Shown in pieces: positions 1-9,815 of a stretch of DNA of 29,130 nucleotides. Origin of the DNA: CBDVBZ01 sp965372355 (GTDB taxonomy: Bacteria > Krumholzibacteriota > Krumholzibacteriia > WVZY01); assembly GCA_965372355.1 (NCBI GenBank), contig CBDVBZ010000032.1, positions 1-29,130 of the forward strand, in the 5' to 3' direction. Under the pieces are notes generated by a model. The model searched no databases. It saw only the letters and a program-made list of their open reading frames with translations, and was not told the DNA's origin. The stretch's first letter is position 1. The number at the start of each line of letters is the position of its first letter. Made by a program: the position numbers and the translations under genes.

Positions 1-3000
1 GCCGGTTTTCATGGAGTCGAGGCTGCCGTACCACGTGCCGCCGACGTACTGGGCGAATCCCTGCTGGCTCTTGACGATATCGTTCGTGGTCGCGATACCC
101 TGCACGGTCAGGTCGTCCAGCGCCTCGGTGACATCGATCGGGCCTTCCGGCAGGTAGCCGATCCAGTTCCACCCCTGGCTCACCGGGATAACGGAATCCA
201 CAGAGACCGTTTCGCCCGTGTGGAGAATCGTTCCCGCCTGCGACAGCCGGATCATATAGCCGGACACGTTGTCGAGAACGAGCGCTGGCGCCCAACCGGT
301 GGATTCGTCGACGAACTGCGTGAACGCCGTTTGCGACTTCACGATATCGCCCGACATTGGAGTGAGATCGGATGTCACACCCGCCGCGCTCATGTCCGGA
401 GAGTGAATATTGGTCGAAAACCAGGTCCACCCTTGATCAACGGCGATCGCCAGCACGCTGTCGCCGACGGCGTCCGCCGTCGTGGCGGTCAGTGTGACGG
501 GCGTCTCCGGGGTGCCGATCTGGCCGTTGGCCATAAACGGGTGGCTCTCGAGCGTCGCATTGTAGAGGCGGCAGTCGTCGTCATCCCACACCTGGAAACG
601 GACCGTTTCGCCCTGTGTGCGGTTGCCGTAGATCGTGAGAAAGGCAAGATGCGTCGAGGGCAAGCCGGCGACGCTCTGAATATTGGCCACGCCACGCAGC
701 TGGCTGCCCACGAAAGCTGCCAGCCGGTCGTTCGTATCCGTGGAAGTCTCGCCGCCGATATCCACCTCGGCGACCATGGTCATCGAATGTTCGTAGTTCC
801 TCGGATTCACGTCCCAATCAAGCGGGAAGCAGGAGACGCTCAGTGTGAGGAACATCCCCGCCAGGGAGGTGTCTTCACCCGCCACGCCCTCGGCATAGAT
901 GCTGTCCGCGTACGTGCCCATGGCGAGCGTTTCCAGTATGGCAAAGGCGATGAGCTCGGTTGCGCCCGCCGCGATCGTGCCCGTCTCCGGTGTCGCCGAC
1001 ACGACCCACGACGGCATCTGTGTAATGTCGAAGTCAATCGCCATGCCCGTGCCGTTGGCCAATTCGGCCGTCACCGCGCCGGGACTCCGGAAGGGGACTT
1101 GCTCGGCCGGGTTGCTGTTGCCCCAGGCAAACCGGTTCTTGCGGTGGTTGAACGCCCAGGTGACGGCGCCGTCCATTATGTTGCCGACGATGTCGCGGAT
1201 CGCGCTCACGCGGGCCTCCAAACGCCGGCCTTCCAGCAGCTCGGCGCTCGCCATCGGCGTGATAATGATCGTGTTTCCGTCGCACACGGTTTCGATACCG
1301 ATCTGGGAACCCGCATTCGGGCCATCCAACCAGGTCAGCGTGACGCTATCCGCATCGATCGACGCGCAATCGATCGGTTCGTTGAACGTAATACGGATGT
1401 CCTCACCAAATGACAGATCTTCATCGGCCGGTTCGGGCGTGCCGAATACCAGGGGAGCGTGACGGTCGATCGTGCCCGTCGACACACCGGAGTAGCCGCG
1501 GCCACCGGAACACTGCGTGTAGGCCCGCAACTCATACGCGCCATCTGAGAGCGTATCGGGTGGTAGCCAGTGAATGATCGTCTCAACCTGCCCGAGTGAA
1601 TCCGCGGGAATGCCGGACCACTCGGTGGGGCCGTCGCGCCCGGTACCGAGACGGCGGTACTGGCCCCATACACTCTGGAGCTCTTTGTCCTCGCTGATCT
1701 GCAGCTCGTAGTCGGTGAGGATGAGGTCGATGGCTGAGCTCAGCTCGCTGACCGCCCATCCGGGCTCCGGTCTGAACAATGTGATGTCGCTGCACGGCGC
1801 CTCGAACGTCACGTCGAAGTGCACCGTGTCCGCCAGGTTCAACGGACCGCCGTCCTCCCATATCCACCATTCGCAAAGCGGATAAACCATCACGGCGAGA
1901 TTCTCGTAGTTGTAGCGAGTTGGCCCACGCTCGACGGTCAACGTCACCTCGACGGCTTGCCCGGACTCGACAAAATATACGAGATCGTCGTTGATGAACT
2001 CGCCGTTGGCCCTTAGAAGCGCCCCGTGAGGGTTCTCCGTCGCGATCTCACGCAAGGCGTACCGGCGCGCCTCCCCGGTGGGACTCAGGTTGGCGAGCGT
2101 CAGTAAAAACGTGGCGGGCTCATCGGGCGGCACCTCATAGTGTGCCGGTGGGGCGACCAGGAGCTGGGGTCTGTCCCGCGACATGACGCGGGCCTCGCCG
2201 GTGACGACATCCGGCCACGCCTCGTACGGGCAGGAAGAGGCCCCTCCAAGCACATCGAACACCGGCGATGGATACCGTCGGTCCTCCTTGATATCCACGG
2301 TAAAGCGGTCGCCGATGTTGTCGTCGCTGAGCACATACGCCACCCGCTCCGAGTGGGTACCCGTACTATCGGCATACTCCCAACGGCTGACGTCTTCGTG
2401 GTGGATGATTACCGGGAATTGCAGACTGAAAGAGCCGTAACTGCTGCCTGCTCCGAAGCCGAATGCATCGGAAGCGAAATCCGCGATCAATGTCTGCATA
2501 TACGTGTAGGATTCGGTTGTCGTAGTCTCGTGCAGATAGCTGTACTCGGCACCGCCGCTAAAGGAGCGGTTCTCCAGCACCGTTCCTTCCTGCTTTAGAC
2601 TCTCATTGGTTGCCACGAGGTTTTGCCAGTGGTCGCGCATCGGTCGAAACACATCGGCACTGTCCGAATCCTGCGCCTCGTAGTAATCCACCATGGACTG
2701 AAGTTCCGGGATGAGAACATCCTCGATATACCGCTGCGTGTAGGCGTACATGGTTGCGATCGAATCGGCCTGGAAACCGATGCCCGTGGATCGCGTGACC
2801 TCGCACTCCGTTACATCGATGTACACAGCCCTCGAAAAGAGATAATTGAGCCCGGCTCCCACGAATACGTCGCCCTCCTCGCCAACGAAAAGATCGTGGG
2901 ATGAAGTGGACAGCCGCTCCTTGGTCGTGATCGTCAGGTCGGTTCTCGATTCTATGTTCGTTATTTCGCCCAGGAAGGCACTGGTTTCCGTTCTGGCCTG

Positions 3001-5865
3001 GCCATGAGCATGTTGGATCGACCCGGCGCCGAGCCCAAAGAAAAAGGATCCTTTAAATCCCACTTCGGTCCTGAGTCTCACACCGGTTTGCCAGCTCAGG
3101 AGGTACCTGTCATAGGAAATGTCGTGCTTCAGAGAGCGTTCCTTCTCCACGTAGGCGTAGGACCGGTCGCCGGGGGGATCGCGCAAGATGTAGAGCGGGA
3201 TATCGGAAGTGGCCGTAATAAAGTCGGCGCCCTCCTCGGCCACATGACCGGTCACGAGCACCCATTCCTCCGCCGTCTCCGGCGTCCGGCCTTCCACCAT
3301 GGCCACCGCACGAATCACCTTCTGGAACGAACGGTCGTTACCCTGAGCGTCCGCACGCCCTTGAATGAGGCTGGGTGTACAGGCGAATGTCGTGAAGAAG
3401 GCCTCTCCATCGCGGACCACCAGTTCTATTGGCGTGCCCTCCCGGTCGGAGATCTCGTCGTAGATGATGACGGTGCCGCTGTCCAGCGGGCAGGGACCTT
3501 CGCTGCCGTAGTCCTCGTTCACCTCGATAATGAGATCGAGCACCTCCAACTGGGGTATCACCGGCAGGTCATCGGGCAACGGCTGTCCGTCGAAGGTCAG
3601 TGACCCCGCACATTCGGCCGGGATGTATGACTCCAGCCCCTTGATAACGACCTCGAGCGGCGCGTGGTACATCATGTCCAGGATGACATCGGTGCTGTCG
3701 AGATCGACCTGGCGTTCCCCGAGATTCTGGAAGAAACGGATGACGTCGGACTGAATGAGTCCATCGGGGATCGTCGACTCGACGACCGCGGCGCTTACCA
3801 GGTATGTCTGCGGGGGGAGGGTGATACTGTATGCAGAATCCGCAGTGATCGACTCCGTCAGGCAGTTGTTCTCGCTTCGGATCGAGATAACTACATCACC
3901 AATCCGGCGCCCGCAACCGCCGCCCACGGTTCCGGACAGCGTGCGCGTGGTCATGTTGGCAAAGAGTACTCCGTCGATATCGTCCTCGACGAAAAACGTG
4001 AGACTGTCAGGCGTAAACGAGTGACCCTCCAGACTCGGTTTGATCGTGTGTTCGCCGTTGTCCACCGAAATGGCGAACCTGCCGTTCTTGTCCGTCAACC
4101 CGGTCGGCAGGCCATCGACGATGATCTGAACCTCCGGCATGGGGCAATCGGTCATGGCGTACTCGACCGATCCCGATATCGTGTACGACGAGATGTCGGC
4201 AAAATTGACCTGGTTCTCCACCGGGTGATCCACGCTCAACGTGATCATGGTGAAGGGGGGCTCGAACTGGCGTTTTCCTTCAAAGGGTCTCACCTTGAAC
4301 GTAGTCTCGTTGCCGTAGCGCAGGTTGGGCAGGACATACGTCCCCGACTCTCCGGTCTGAGCGTAGATGTCGAGTGGCGCGGTATTGTCCGTCCAGTAGA
4401 CACCGCCGGCGAACTCGCCGTAGTGGCCGGCGGCGAATGGATCCGTGACCACGCCGCGGCTGCCCTCATCGAGCGGCCAGTAGCCCACCAGACCCGTCTC
4501 GTCGCCGGTGAGCTGCAGCGTCATCAACGTCTGAATCTGGGTGGTGTCCCGTACGACATTCCAGATGCGTACCTCGTCGAGTTGTCCGCCGAACCAGCTT
4601 CCGGGTTTGGGCCCAGCGCCCATAAGAAGGCCTTCCGTGTTTGCAGTGCTGCCCATGCCGGCGTACGGCGTGATGCCCTCGAGCTGACCGTCGATATAGA
4701 TGGCGATCTCTGCGCGCGTGGCGTCGTGTACGCACGCGACGTGGTGCCACGCGTCATCATTGAGGGTCGCGCTGCGGCTTGCGACGCTCACCGTCTTGAC
4801 GCCGTCGCTCAGCGCGAAGCGAAGCCGGCCGGGTTCACCCGAGCTCCGCATGTTGCTCAGCCAGAAGGGATAACTTTGCGGGCCGCTTCCTGTCAGCGCG
4901 GCTTTGGCGACAGGCGTCCCGTCGTGGGCGCCCGATCCGCCGTCACGCAGGTATTTGACCCATGCTTCAACTGTATAGCTGTCGTCTGTATCGAAATTGA
5001 AATTCGCCTCTGTCGCCGGCACGCGCACGTGACCGCCGGCGCCGTCGAGGAGTAGCGCTTTTGCCGGCACGGGGTCGAGCCCGACGTAGATGCCATCGCT
5101 GGCGCCACCGCCGGCGGCCGAGATCCGGCCGGTAATGTTGCCGTTGGGCGGCCGCCACCCGAAATCGGAGATGCGCTCCAACTCGACCGACACGTCACCC
5201 CAGAAAGCGGCCACACTGTACTCGTAAGTTCGTCCCGGTTCCGCGTCGAAATCCTCGTAGACCCCCGCGTTCTCCTCGACGGTTGCGACGGGTTCGCCAT
5301 CGCGGTAGACGCGGAATCCGTCCTCGTTCGACGAAACGTCGTCCCAGGTGACACGAACCCTGCTGTCGAACTTGCCGTCTGATGCCGCTACCGCGACCGG
5401 GGAGCGCGGCATCTCCAGTATGTAGGCGGAGCCCGTGTTGGCGTTGGATCCGAGGGCCCCGATCAGCGCCATCTCACCGCTCAAGGAAACCGAATGGCCG
5501 AAAGCGTCGGCGGCGGCTCGATCGTTTGCAGTAAGCTTACCCGTCTGTCGCCAACGGCCTGTGTTGGGATCCATGCTAAATATGTACGCGGAGCCCGTTT
5601 CCGAATCGTCACCATAGGCTCCGACCAACGCCACCCTACCACGCATCTCAGCGGATCTTCCGAGTCGATCACCCGCGCCGCCATCGCTTGCCACGAGCTT
5701 TTGCGTCTGTGTCCAAGTCGTGTCCGCGTGATCGAACTCGAATATGTACGACGCGCCCGCGTCCGGTGCTATTTCATCATCCATGTAGGCCCCGACAAGA
5801 GCGACATCACCGCTGATCGCGACGGATTGGCCAAAATAGTCCACTGGGTCCGCGTCCAGTGCCAT
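1..5865 (-). CDS. 3' part of giant secreted FG-GAP/FnIII/LamG multidomain protein (runs off the left edge, lies after in-frame TAG)
   Basis: The frame used by the 5' ORF continues past the TAG at 5877-5875 and stays open to the window edge; I checked every triplet from 1 to 5874 and found no stop. The first Met after the TAG is at 5865. Order of domains: three and a half FG-GAP-like propeller blades (about 5874-5410); a ninth FnIII-like unit (5400-5170); a LamG/concanavalin-like domain (about 5060-4440, with DDAWHH and YIDGQL); carboxypeptidase-regulatory-like beta domains (about 4190-3690); a long region I do not recognise (about 3690-2200); a Big_5/SbsA-like Ig domain (about 1480-1120); then C-terminal repeats with FLTIYGN, FQVWDD and GWNWIGYLP motifs. 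Such endings are common in large secreted proteins of Bacteroidota-like bacteria and often precede a sorting domain, which would lie outside the window. Without readthrough this part lacks a signal peptide and I see no ribosome binding site at 5865. Likely cell-surface adhesion or binding; function not known. Confidence 0.75.
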   Translation of the reverse strand, partial: MALDADPVDYFGQSVAISGDVALVGAYMDDEIAPDAGASYIFEFDHADTTWTQTQKLVASDGGAGDRLGRSAEMRGRVALVGAYGDDSETGSAYIFSMDPNTGRWRQTGKLTANDRAAADAFGHSVSLSGEMALIGALGSNANTGSAYILEMPRSPVAVAASDGKFDSRVRVTWDDVSSNEDGFRVYRDGEPVATVEENAGVYEDFDAEPGRTYEYSVAAFWGDVSVELERISDFGWRPPNGNITGRISAAGGGASDGIYVGLDPVPAKALLLDGAGGHVRVPATEANFNFDTDDSYTVEAWVKYLRDGGSGAHDGTPVAKAALTGSGPQSYPFWLSNMRSSGEPGRLRFALSDGVKTVSVASRSATLNDDAWHHVACVHDATRAEIAIYIDGQLEGITPYAGMGSTANTEGLLMGAGPKPGSWFGGQLDEVRIWNVVRDTTQIQTLMTLQLTGDETGLVGYWPLDEGSRGVVTDPFAAGHYGEFAGGVYWTDNTAPLDIYAQTGESGTYVLPNLRYGNETTFKVRPFEGKRQFEPPFTMITLSVDHPVENQVNFADISSYTISGSVEYAMTDCPMPEVQIIVDGLPTGLTDKNGRFAISVDNGEHTIKPSLEGHSFTPDSLTFFVEDDIDGVLFANMTTRTLSGTVGGGCGRRIGDVVISIRSENNCLTESITADSAYSITLPPQTYLVSAAVVESTIPDGLIQSDVIRFFQNLGERQVDLDSTDVILDMMYHAPLEVVIKGLESYIPAECAGSLTFDGQPLPDDLPVIPQLEVLDLIIEVNEDYGSEGPCPLDSGTVIIYDEISDREGTPIELVVRDGEAFFTTFACTPSLIQGRADAQGNDRSFQKVIRAVAMVEGRTPETAEEWVLVTGHVAEEGADFITATSDIPLYILRDPPGDRSYAYVEKERSLKHDISYDRYLLSWQTGVRLRTEVGFKGSFFFGLGAGSIQHAHGQARTETSAFLGEITNIESRTDLTITTKERLSTSSHDLFVGEEGDVFVGAGLNYLFSRAVYIDVTECEVTRSTGIGFQADSIATMYAYTQRYIEDVLIPELQSMVDYYEAQDSDSADVFRPMRDHWQNLVATNESLKQEGTVLENRSFSGGAEYSYLHETTTTESYTYMQTLIADFASDAFGFGAGSSYGSFSLQFPVIIHHEDVSRWEYADSTGTHSERVAYVLSDDNIGDRFTVDIKEDRRYPSPVFDVLGGASSCPYEAWPDVVTGEARVMSRDRPQLLVAPPAHYEVPPDEPATFLLTLANLSPTGEARRYALREIATENPHGALLRANGEFINDDLVYFVESGQAVEVTLTVERGPTRYNYENLAVMVYPLCEWWIWEDGGPLNLADTVHFDVTFEAPCSDITLFRPEPGWAVSELSSAIDLILTDYELQISEDKELQSVWGQYRRLGTGRDGPTEWSGIPADSLGQVETIIHWLPPDTLSDGAYELRAYTQCSGGRGYSGVSTGTIDRHAPLVFGTPEPADEDLSFGEDIRITFNEPIDCASIDADSVTLTWLDGPNAGSQIGIETVCDGNTIIITPMASAELLEGRRLEARVSAIRDIVGNIMDGAVTWAFNHRKNRFAWGNSNPAEQVPFRSPGAVTAELANGTGMAIDFDITQMPSWVVSATPETGTIAAGATELIAFAILETLAMGTYADSIYAEGVAGEDTSLAGMFLTLSVSCFPLDWDVNPRNYEHSMTMVAEVDIGGETSTDTNDRLAAFVGSQLRGVANIQSVAGLPSTHLAFLTIYGNRTQGETVRFQVWDDDDCRLYNATLESHPFMANGQIGTPETPVTLTATTADAVGDSVLAIAVDQGWTWFSTNIHSPDMSAAGVTSDLTPMSGDIVKSQTAFTQFVDESTGWAPALVLDNVSGYMIRLSQAGTILHTGETVSVDSVIPVSQGWNWIGYLPEGPIDVTEALDDLTVQGIATTNDIVKSQQGFAQYVGGTWYGSLDSMKTG

Positions 5866-5874
5866 AAGCTTATG

Positions 5875-5877
5875 CTA
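5875..5877 (-). other. In-frame TAG that splits one giant reading frame
   Basis: The triplet on the minus strand is TAG (plus-strand cta at 5875-5877). Upstream and downstream codons are in the same frame. The repeat alignment predicts Gln here: other blades read W-x-x-x-QKL (for example WTQTQKL and WIRKQKL) and this one reads W-S-E-stop-H-K-L. A single CAG to TAG change explains it. Genes in the window such as marR, rnfA, the HAO-like gene and both PFOR-derived genes end in TAG, so TAG is a normal stop here and is not generally reassigned. Confidence 0.9.
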
Positions 5878-8800
5878 CTCGCTCCAGTCCTGTCCGTCCC
5901 ACCTCAGTATGTATGCGGCGCCCTTTTGGCCGTCGTGGCGGCTGGCACCAACGATGACCGCATCACCACTGATCGCCACGGAGGTGCCAAAATGATCATC
6001 TGCCCCGGCATCTCCAGCCTGGATCTTGTCTCCTTCGAGAATCCAGTCACCGTTCGACTGGCGTCTGTATATGTAGACCGCACCCGATTGCCATGGGGGA
6101 CCGTCGGTCACGCAACCGACAACGAGCAGGTCACCGCTGACCGCGACGGAGCTGCCGTAATACACCCACCCGCTCGGAAAGGGCCGCTCTACCGTACCCG
6201 CGAGTTCCCATGTATCCGTTTCCAGATTGCGCTCGAATATGTGAACGCTTCCCGCGCCGGGTTTAGCTGTGATGAGATCGTTCGGGACCCCGACTACCGC
6301 GACGTCACCGCCAATCGCAACCGTGGAACCAAAGCGGTCATCGTTGTCTGCACCAGACACTGGTGCCAGAAGCTTTTGCTTTCTGATCCAATTGCCCGCC
6401 GCGTCGCGCTCGAATATGTAGGCGGCTCCCGCCCTCGTGCCGTTCTCATTGCTCTCATCGTGGGCCCCGACGATCGCCGCGTCACCGTCGACGGCGACAG
6501 AGATCCCGTACTTGTCGCCGGGCAACGCGGCACTCTGCTCCAGTTTGAGAGACAGTTCGATAGTCTCGATGTCGGCCTCCAGGAAACGCGATCCGTCGTC
6601 GCATACTTCTGTCGACGCAAGCGTTCCGTTCCCAATCGCTCTGATGCAGTACCGATGCGTCATACCCCGTTCCAGAGGAATGTCCTGGTAGTCGGTGATG
6701 TTGGCTCCCGTCACGTCAAGAAGCGCTATCGGTGTCGATGGTCCCGAATCCCTCCATATCTCGTAGCCCGTCTCGACATTGGACACATCCACCCATGTCA
6801 GTTCGATTCGGTCCTCATACACATCCGAGGCGTTGAACGAGACCGGGGCGAGAATCGTGGTATAGCCGGAATCCGACGCGGCCTCGGACTCGCCCATCCG
6901 CAAGGGCGGTACGCTGTCGAACGCGGTGATGCTGTACTCGCTGATGTGACCCAGGATGGGTGAGGAATCGACATGCGAGGTAAAGTTGTCCGCCGTCTCG
7001 CCGATGAGCACATCATCCCGGTAGATTCGATAGCCATCCTCGGCGTTGGAGTTGTCCTGCCAGAATATCTCGACCTGTTCCTCGAACTCGCCGTCGCTGG
7101 CCTGGACGCCGGTGGGTGGCAGCAGCACGCGCAGCCCCAGGTCCTCGGCGGGCTCCGAGTAGCCCACCGTTCCATTGAGGCTGTCAAAAGCCGCCACGCT
7201 GTAGCTGTACGTGATACCTGGAACCGTGGTGAAATCGGTGAGGGACGTCCGGTTGGGGCCGATCGTATAACTCGTGTCGACCACGGACTCGCTGGTGTCC
7301 GTTCTCGACACAACGTAGCCGTGCTCCAATTGCGAGTTGTCCACCCAGGAAATGACAATCTTGTCCTCGTACTTCTCGTCACTGGCTGTCACGGCCGACG
7401 GCGTGCCAAGCGCTCTGCTCCCATTGTCGGGCACTCCCGAGGCCTCTACCTCCAACGCCGTGGCCGCGACGACCGAGTAGTCGTAGACCTGCCCCGCCGT
7501 GCCGCCGTAGTCGCTGTAGGACTTGTATCCAATGCTGAGGGACTTGATGAACGTGCCGTCGCGGTAGATTTTGAACAGCACGGCGGTTGTGGAATGACTC
7601 TCCCACGTGATGTCCACGTGATCTTCGAATGTGCCGTCCGTGGCCTCGATATTGACAGGGGCGAGCACGATGCTCCTGAACCCATGGTCGGCCGCGAAGG
7701 TCGAGACACCGCCGGAGTCATTAACGGCACGCACGAAATACGTGTACGTCGTGTCCGGGATGGCCGTGAAGTCATGGTAGATCTCGGTATTCGCTCGGGT
7801 CGAATCCAGAACGACCCAGTCCGCCGCCAACAAGCGGCAGACTTCGTAGCCGTGCTCGCCTGGGGAGAGATCATCCCATGTGATGGTGATGCGGTCGTCG
7901 TACGTGGAGTCGCTGGCGCTCACGTTGCCCGGCGGCGTAAGGCCGATCCCTCCCTCGTCACACACCCATATTGATTCCGTGCCGCCGGAGCTCTTGGTCG
8001 CGACACAGTAGGTGTAGGTGCTGGCGAATGTCGCATCGAGGTCTTCGTAGGACTCGGTGTCGACACCCGTCGAATCGATGAGCGCACTGTCGCGATAGAT
8101 TCGATAGCCCAGCTCTGCATCCGTCTGGTCCTGCCACGTGATCACCACGCGGTCGAGATACTCGCCGTCGGACGCGGAGACGTCGAGCGGAGGCAACAGA
8201 ACGCCCCGCCAGCCGGTGTCACCAACCGCGGCGGATTGCCGGTCGGAGACGAAGGCGCGTACTTCATAGTTGAATGCCGTGTTGGGGGCCGCTGTTAAAT
8301 CGTTAACCCACTCGGTATCCGGTCCGGTGCTGTCGATCCGCACGCCGTTTCGGTAGAGGTAGTAGCCGTCTTCGATATGCGACATATCGGACCAGGTGAT
8401 GACGACTCTGTCGGTAAACTCGCCGTCCGTTGCACTGACCGATGTCGGGGCAAAGATGATGCGGCTGCCGTCCGCGCACGTGGGGGTGCTTTCCTGCCCG
8501 GCCATATCCTTGACGACAACGCAGTAGGAGTACGTCGTGCCCAACGTGCCCGTCGTATCGATGTAGAGCGAATCATTGCTCGCCGCGATCGAGAGAAGCA
8601 CGCCATCGCGCAAGATCTTGTAGACGATGGCATCCAGGCCTACGCTCGACCATCGTACCTCGACGCGGTCCTCGAGCGTCCCGTTAGTGGCGATGATGGA
8701 ATCGACCGAAGGCGGTGCCGCACTGGTGACAGCCGGCGGCTCGGCGTCCGCGCCGGCAATTTCGCTCATCGCCAGGAGGCTCTGCAGCGCCTCGCCGGCT

Positions 8801-9450
8801 GCGGCGATCTCTGCGGCCGACAGCACGGCCATGTCCGGACCTGGCACAGCGACCTTCGCGCGCTCGTCCCAGCGCTCACCGCTCCTTACGAAACGGTATG
8901 CGGCGTCGCCATTGGCCTCGCTCCTGTCGTCGAAACCCTTACCGACGGCAATCATGTCACCGTCGACACGCACCGTCTGTCCGAACTGGGCCTCGGGTAC
9001 GGCGTCGCTCGCGCTGAGTCTTTGTTGTTGAACCCATTCCCCACGCACGCGTTTGAACACGTACGCCGCGCCGCGGAGCGCATCGTGCCACGGCGCTCCC
9101 ACGACGATATGGTCACCACTGATCGATGTGGACCGGCCGAAGTGGTCGTACCGCCCCAGATCGCCAGGTGACAGCTTCTGCTCCATTACCCACTTCGTGC
9201 CGTCACGCCTCAGAACGTATGCGGCGCCTTTGAAGCCGTCGTGCCACTCGGCCCCCACGACGGCGTAGTCGCCATCAATGACTACGGAGTGACGAAACTG
9301 GCCTCGGTGGTCAGGATTCGGCGCGTCCTCGCCCCGGGCCACGACCGGATCAGCGGCGCCGAACGCCGAGAGCAAAACCAGCGCTGTTGCTGCAACAACG
9401 CAACGAAATGTAAGGCCGCTTGCCATAGTGAATGTCACTTTTCGTTTCAT
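5875..9450 (-). CDS. 5' part of giant secreted protein: signal peptide, FG-GAP-like propeller blades, eight FnIII-like repeats
   Basis: This ORF encodes 1191 aa and ends at a TAG that interrupts a longer gene. I chose ATG 9450 over ATG 9486 because GGAGG lies 8 nt upstream and because the protein then starts with MKRK followed by a hydrophobic core (CVVAATALVLLS), a Sec signal peptide of about 36 residues. Residues about 48-200 hold three FG-GAP-like blades (pattern FGxSVxISGDxxVVGA, then AYVF, then W-x3-QKL). Residues about 250-960 hold eight FnIII-like units of about 88 aa, each starting like VSASDG and carrying VxITWxD and GYxIYRD. Residues about 967-1191 hold blades 4 to 7 of the propeller pattern; the last breaks off at WSE. 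The product should be exported and is probably a surface or secreted binding protein. The gene stands alone after the apbE operon with a 597-bp gap upstream. Confidence 0.85.
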   Translation of the reverse strand: MKRKVTFTMASGLTFRCVVAATALVLLSAFGAADPVVARGEDAPNPDHRGQFRHSVVIDGDYAVVGAEWHDGFKGAAYVLRRDGTKWVMEQKLSPGDLGRYDHFGRSTSISGDHIVVGAPWHDALRGAAYVFKRVRGEWVQQQRLSASDAVPEAQFGQTVRVDGDMIAVGKGFDDRSEANGDAAYRFVRSGERWDERAKVAVPGPDMAVLSAAEIAAAGEALQSLLAMSEIAGADAEPPAVTSAAPPSVDSIIATNGTLEDRVEVRWSSVGLDAIVYKILRDGVLLSIAASNDSLYIDTTGTLGTTYSYCVVVKDMAGQESTPTCADGSRIIFAPTSVSATDGEFTDRVVITWSDMSHIEDGYYLYRNGVRIDSTGPDTEWVNDLTAAPNTAFNYEVRAFVSDRQSAAVGDTGWRGVLLPPLDVSASDGEYLDRVVITWQDQTDAELGYRIYRDSALIDSTGVDTESYEDLDATFASTYTYCVATKSSGGTESIWVCDEGGIGLTPPGNVSASDSTYDDRITITWDDLSPGEHGYEVCRLLAADWVVLDSTRANTEIYHDFTAIPDTTYTYFVRAVNDSGGVSTFAADHGFRSIVLAPVNIEATDGTFEDHVDITWESHSTTAVLFKIYRDGTFIKSLSIGYKSYSDYGGTAGQVYDYSVVAATALEVEASGVPDNGSRALGTPSAVTASDEKYEDKIVISWVDNSQLEHGYVVSRTDTSESVVDTSYTIGPNRTSLTDFTTVPGITYSYSVAAFDSLNGTVGYSEPAEDLGLRVLLPPTGVQASDGEFEEQVEIFWQDNSNAEDGYRIYRDDVLIGETADNFTSHVDSSPILGHISEYSITAFDSVPPLRMGESEAASDSGYTTILAPVSFNASDVYEDRIELTWVDVSNVETGYEIWRDSGPSTPIALLDVTGANITDYQDIPLERGMTHRYCIRAIGNGTLASTEVCDDGSRFLEADIETIELSLKLEQSAALPGDKYGISVAVDGDAAIVGAHDESNENGTRAGAAYIFERDAAGNWIRKQKLLAPVSGADNDDRFGSTVAIGGDVAVVGVPNDLITAKPGAGSVHIFERNLETDTWELAGTVERPFPSGWVYYGSSVAVSGDLLVVGCVTDGPPWQSGAVYIYRRQSNGDWILEGDKIQAGDAGADDHFGTSVAISGDAVIVGASRHDGQKGAAYILRWDGQDWSE

Positions 9451-9596
9451 CACGAATGCCTCCGTTCTGTGAACGATTGCCTGCATCGATTCGCCACAAC
9501 TTGTTTAGGTAGAACTATGTTCGAGGAAAGAAGGGTATTGATGGAAGACCGGAGAATCGTAGAGTGCGTGACCATGTGGGACCACTCTTCTGTAAA

Positions 9597-9612
9597 TCGG
9601 TCGGTCGGTCGG
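9597..9612. repeat. Tandem TCGG tetranucleotide repeat (four copies)
   Basis: Four consecutive TCGG units are visible, reading CCGA on the minus strand. They lie about 150 bp upstream of the start of the giant surface-protein gene. Short tandem repeats upstream of surface genes can vary in copy number and alter expression; here that is only a possibility. Confidence 0.6.
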
Positions 9613-9793
9613 TTCTTGTTCGCGCGCGCCGGGACAGGTGAGCGAAGCCGATGCGATGAGATGCCAAGCTCGTTGGGTGGCGCCGAGCCCGGAAACGCGG
9701 ATTTGTTGCCGGTGCCGGTCGCCCCCTCCCGGCGGCGAAGGTCGATTCAATGTGGACCTTAGGTTAATTAGCTCACAATCGGAGTCACGGTGT

Positions 9794-9815
9794 AAATGAT
9801 GCAAATGCATCATTT
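9794..9815. promoter_or_regulatory. Perfect 9-bp inverted repeat (terminator-like on plus strand, or operator)
   Basis: AAATGATGC and GCATCATTT are separated by AAAT, and six T residues end the structure on the plus strand. On the minus strand, the direction of apbE and the giant gene, the stem is preceded by A residues and followed by ATTTACACC, so it is a weak intrinsic terminator in that direction. No plus-strand gene ends here, so an operator or a weak terminator for the apbE transcript is more likely. Confidence 0.4.

Noticed and set aside
5875..5877. TAG as a recoded sense codon throughout this genome
   Set aside because: Several intact genes in the window end in TAG at expected lengths (rnfA at 193 aa, marR, both PFOR-derived genes, the HAO-like gene).
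220..6963. Long plus-strand ORFs (for example 220-1413, 3664-5055, 5494-6963)
   Set aside because: They are antisense to the giant gene in a codon-aligned frame and have Arg/His-rich composition without domains. The minus frame translates into clear FnIII, LamG and propeller repeats.
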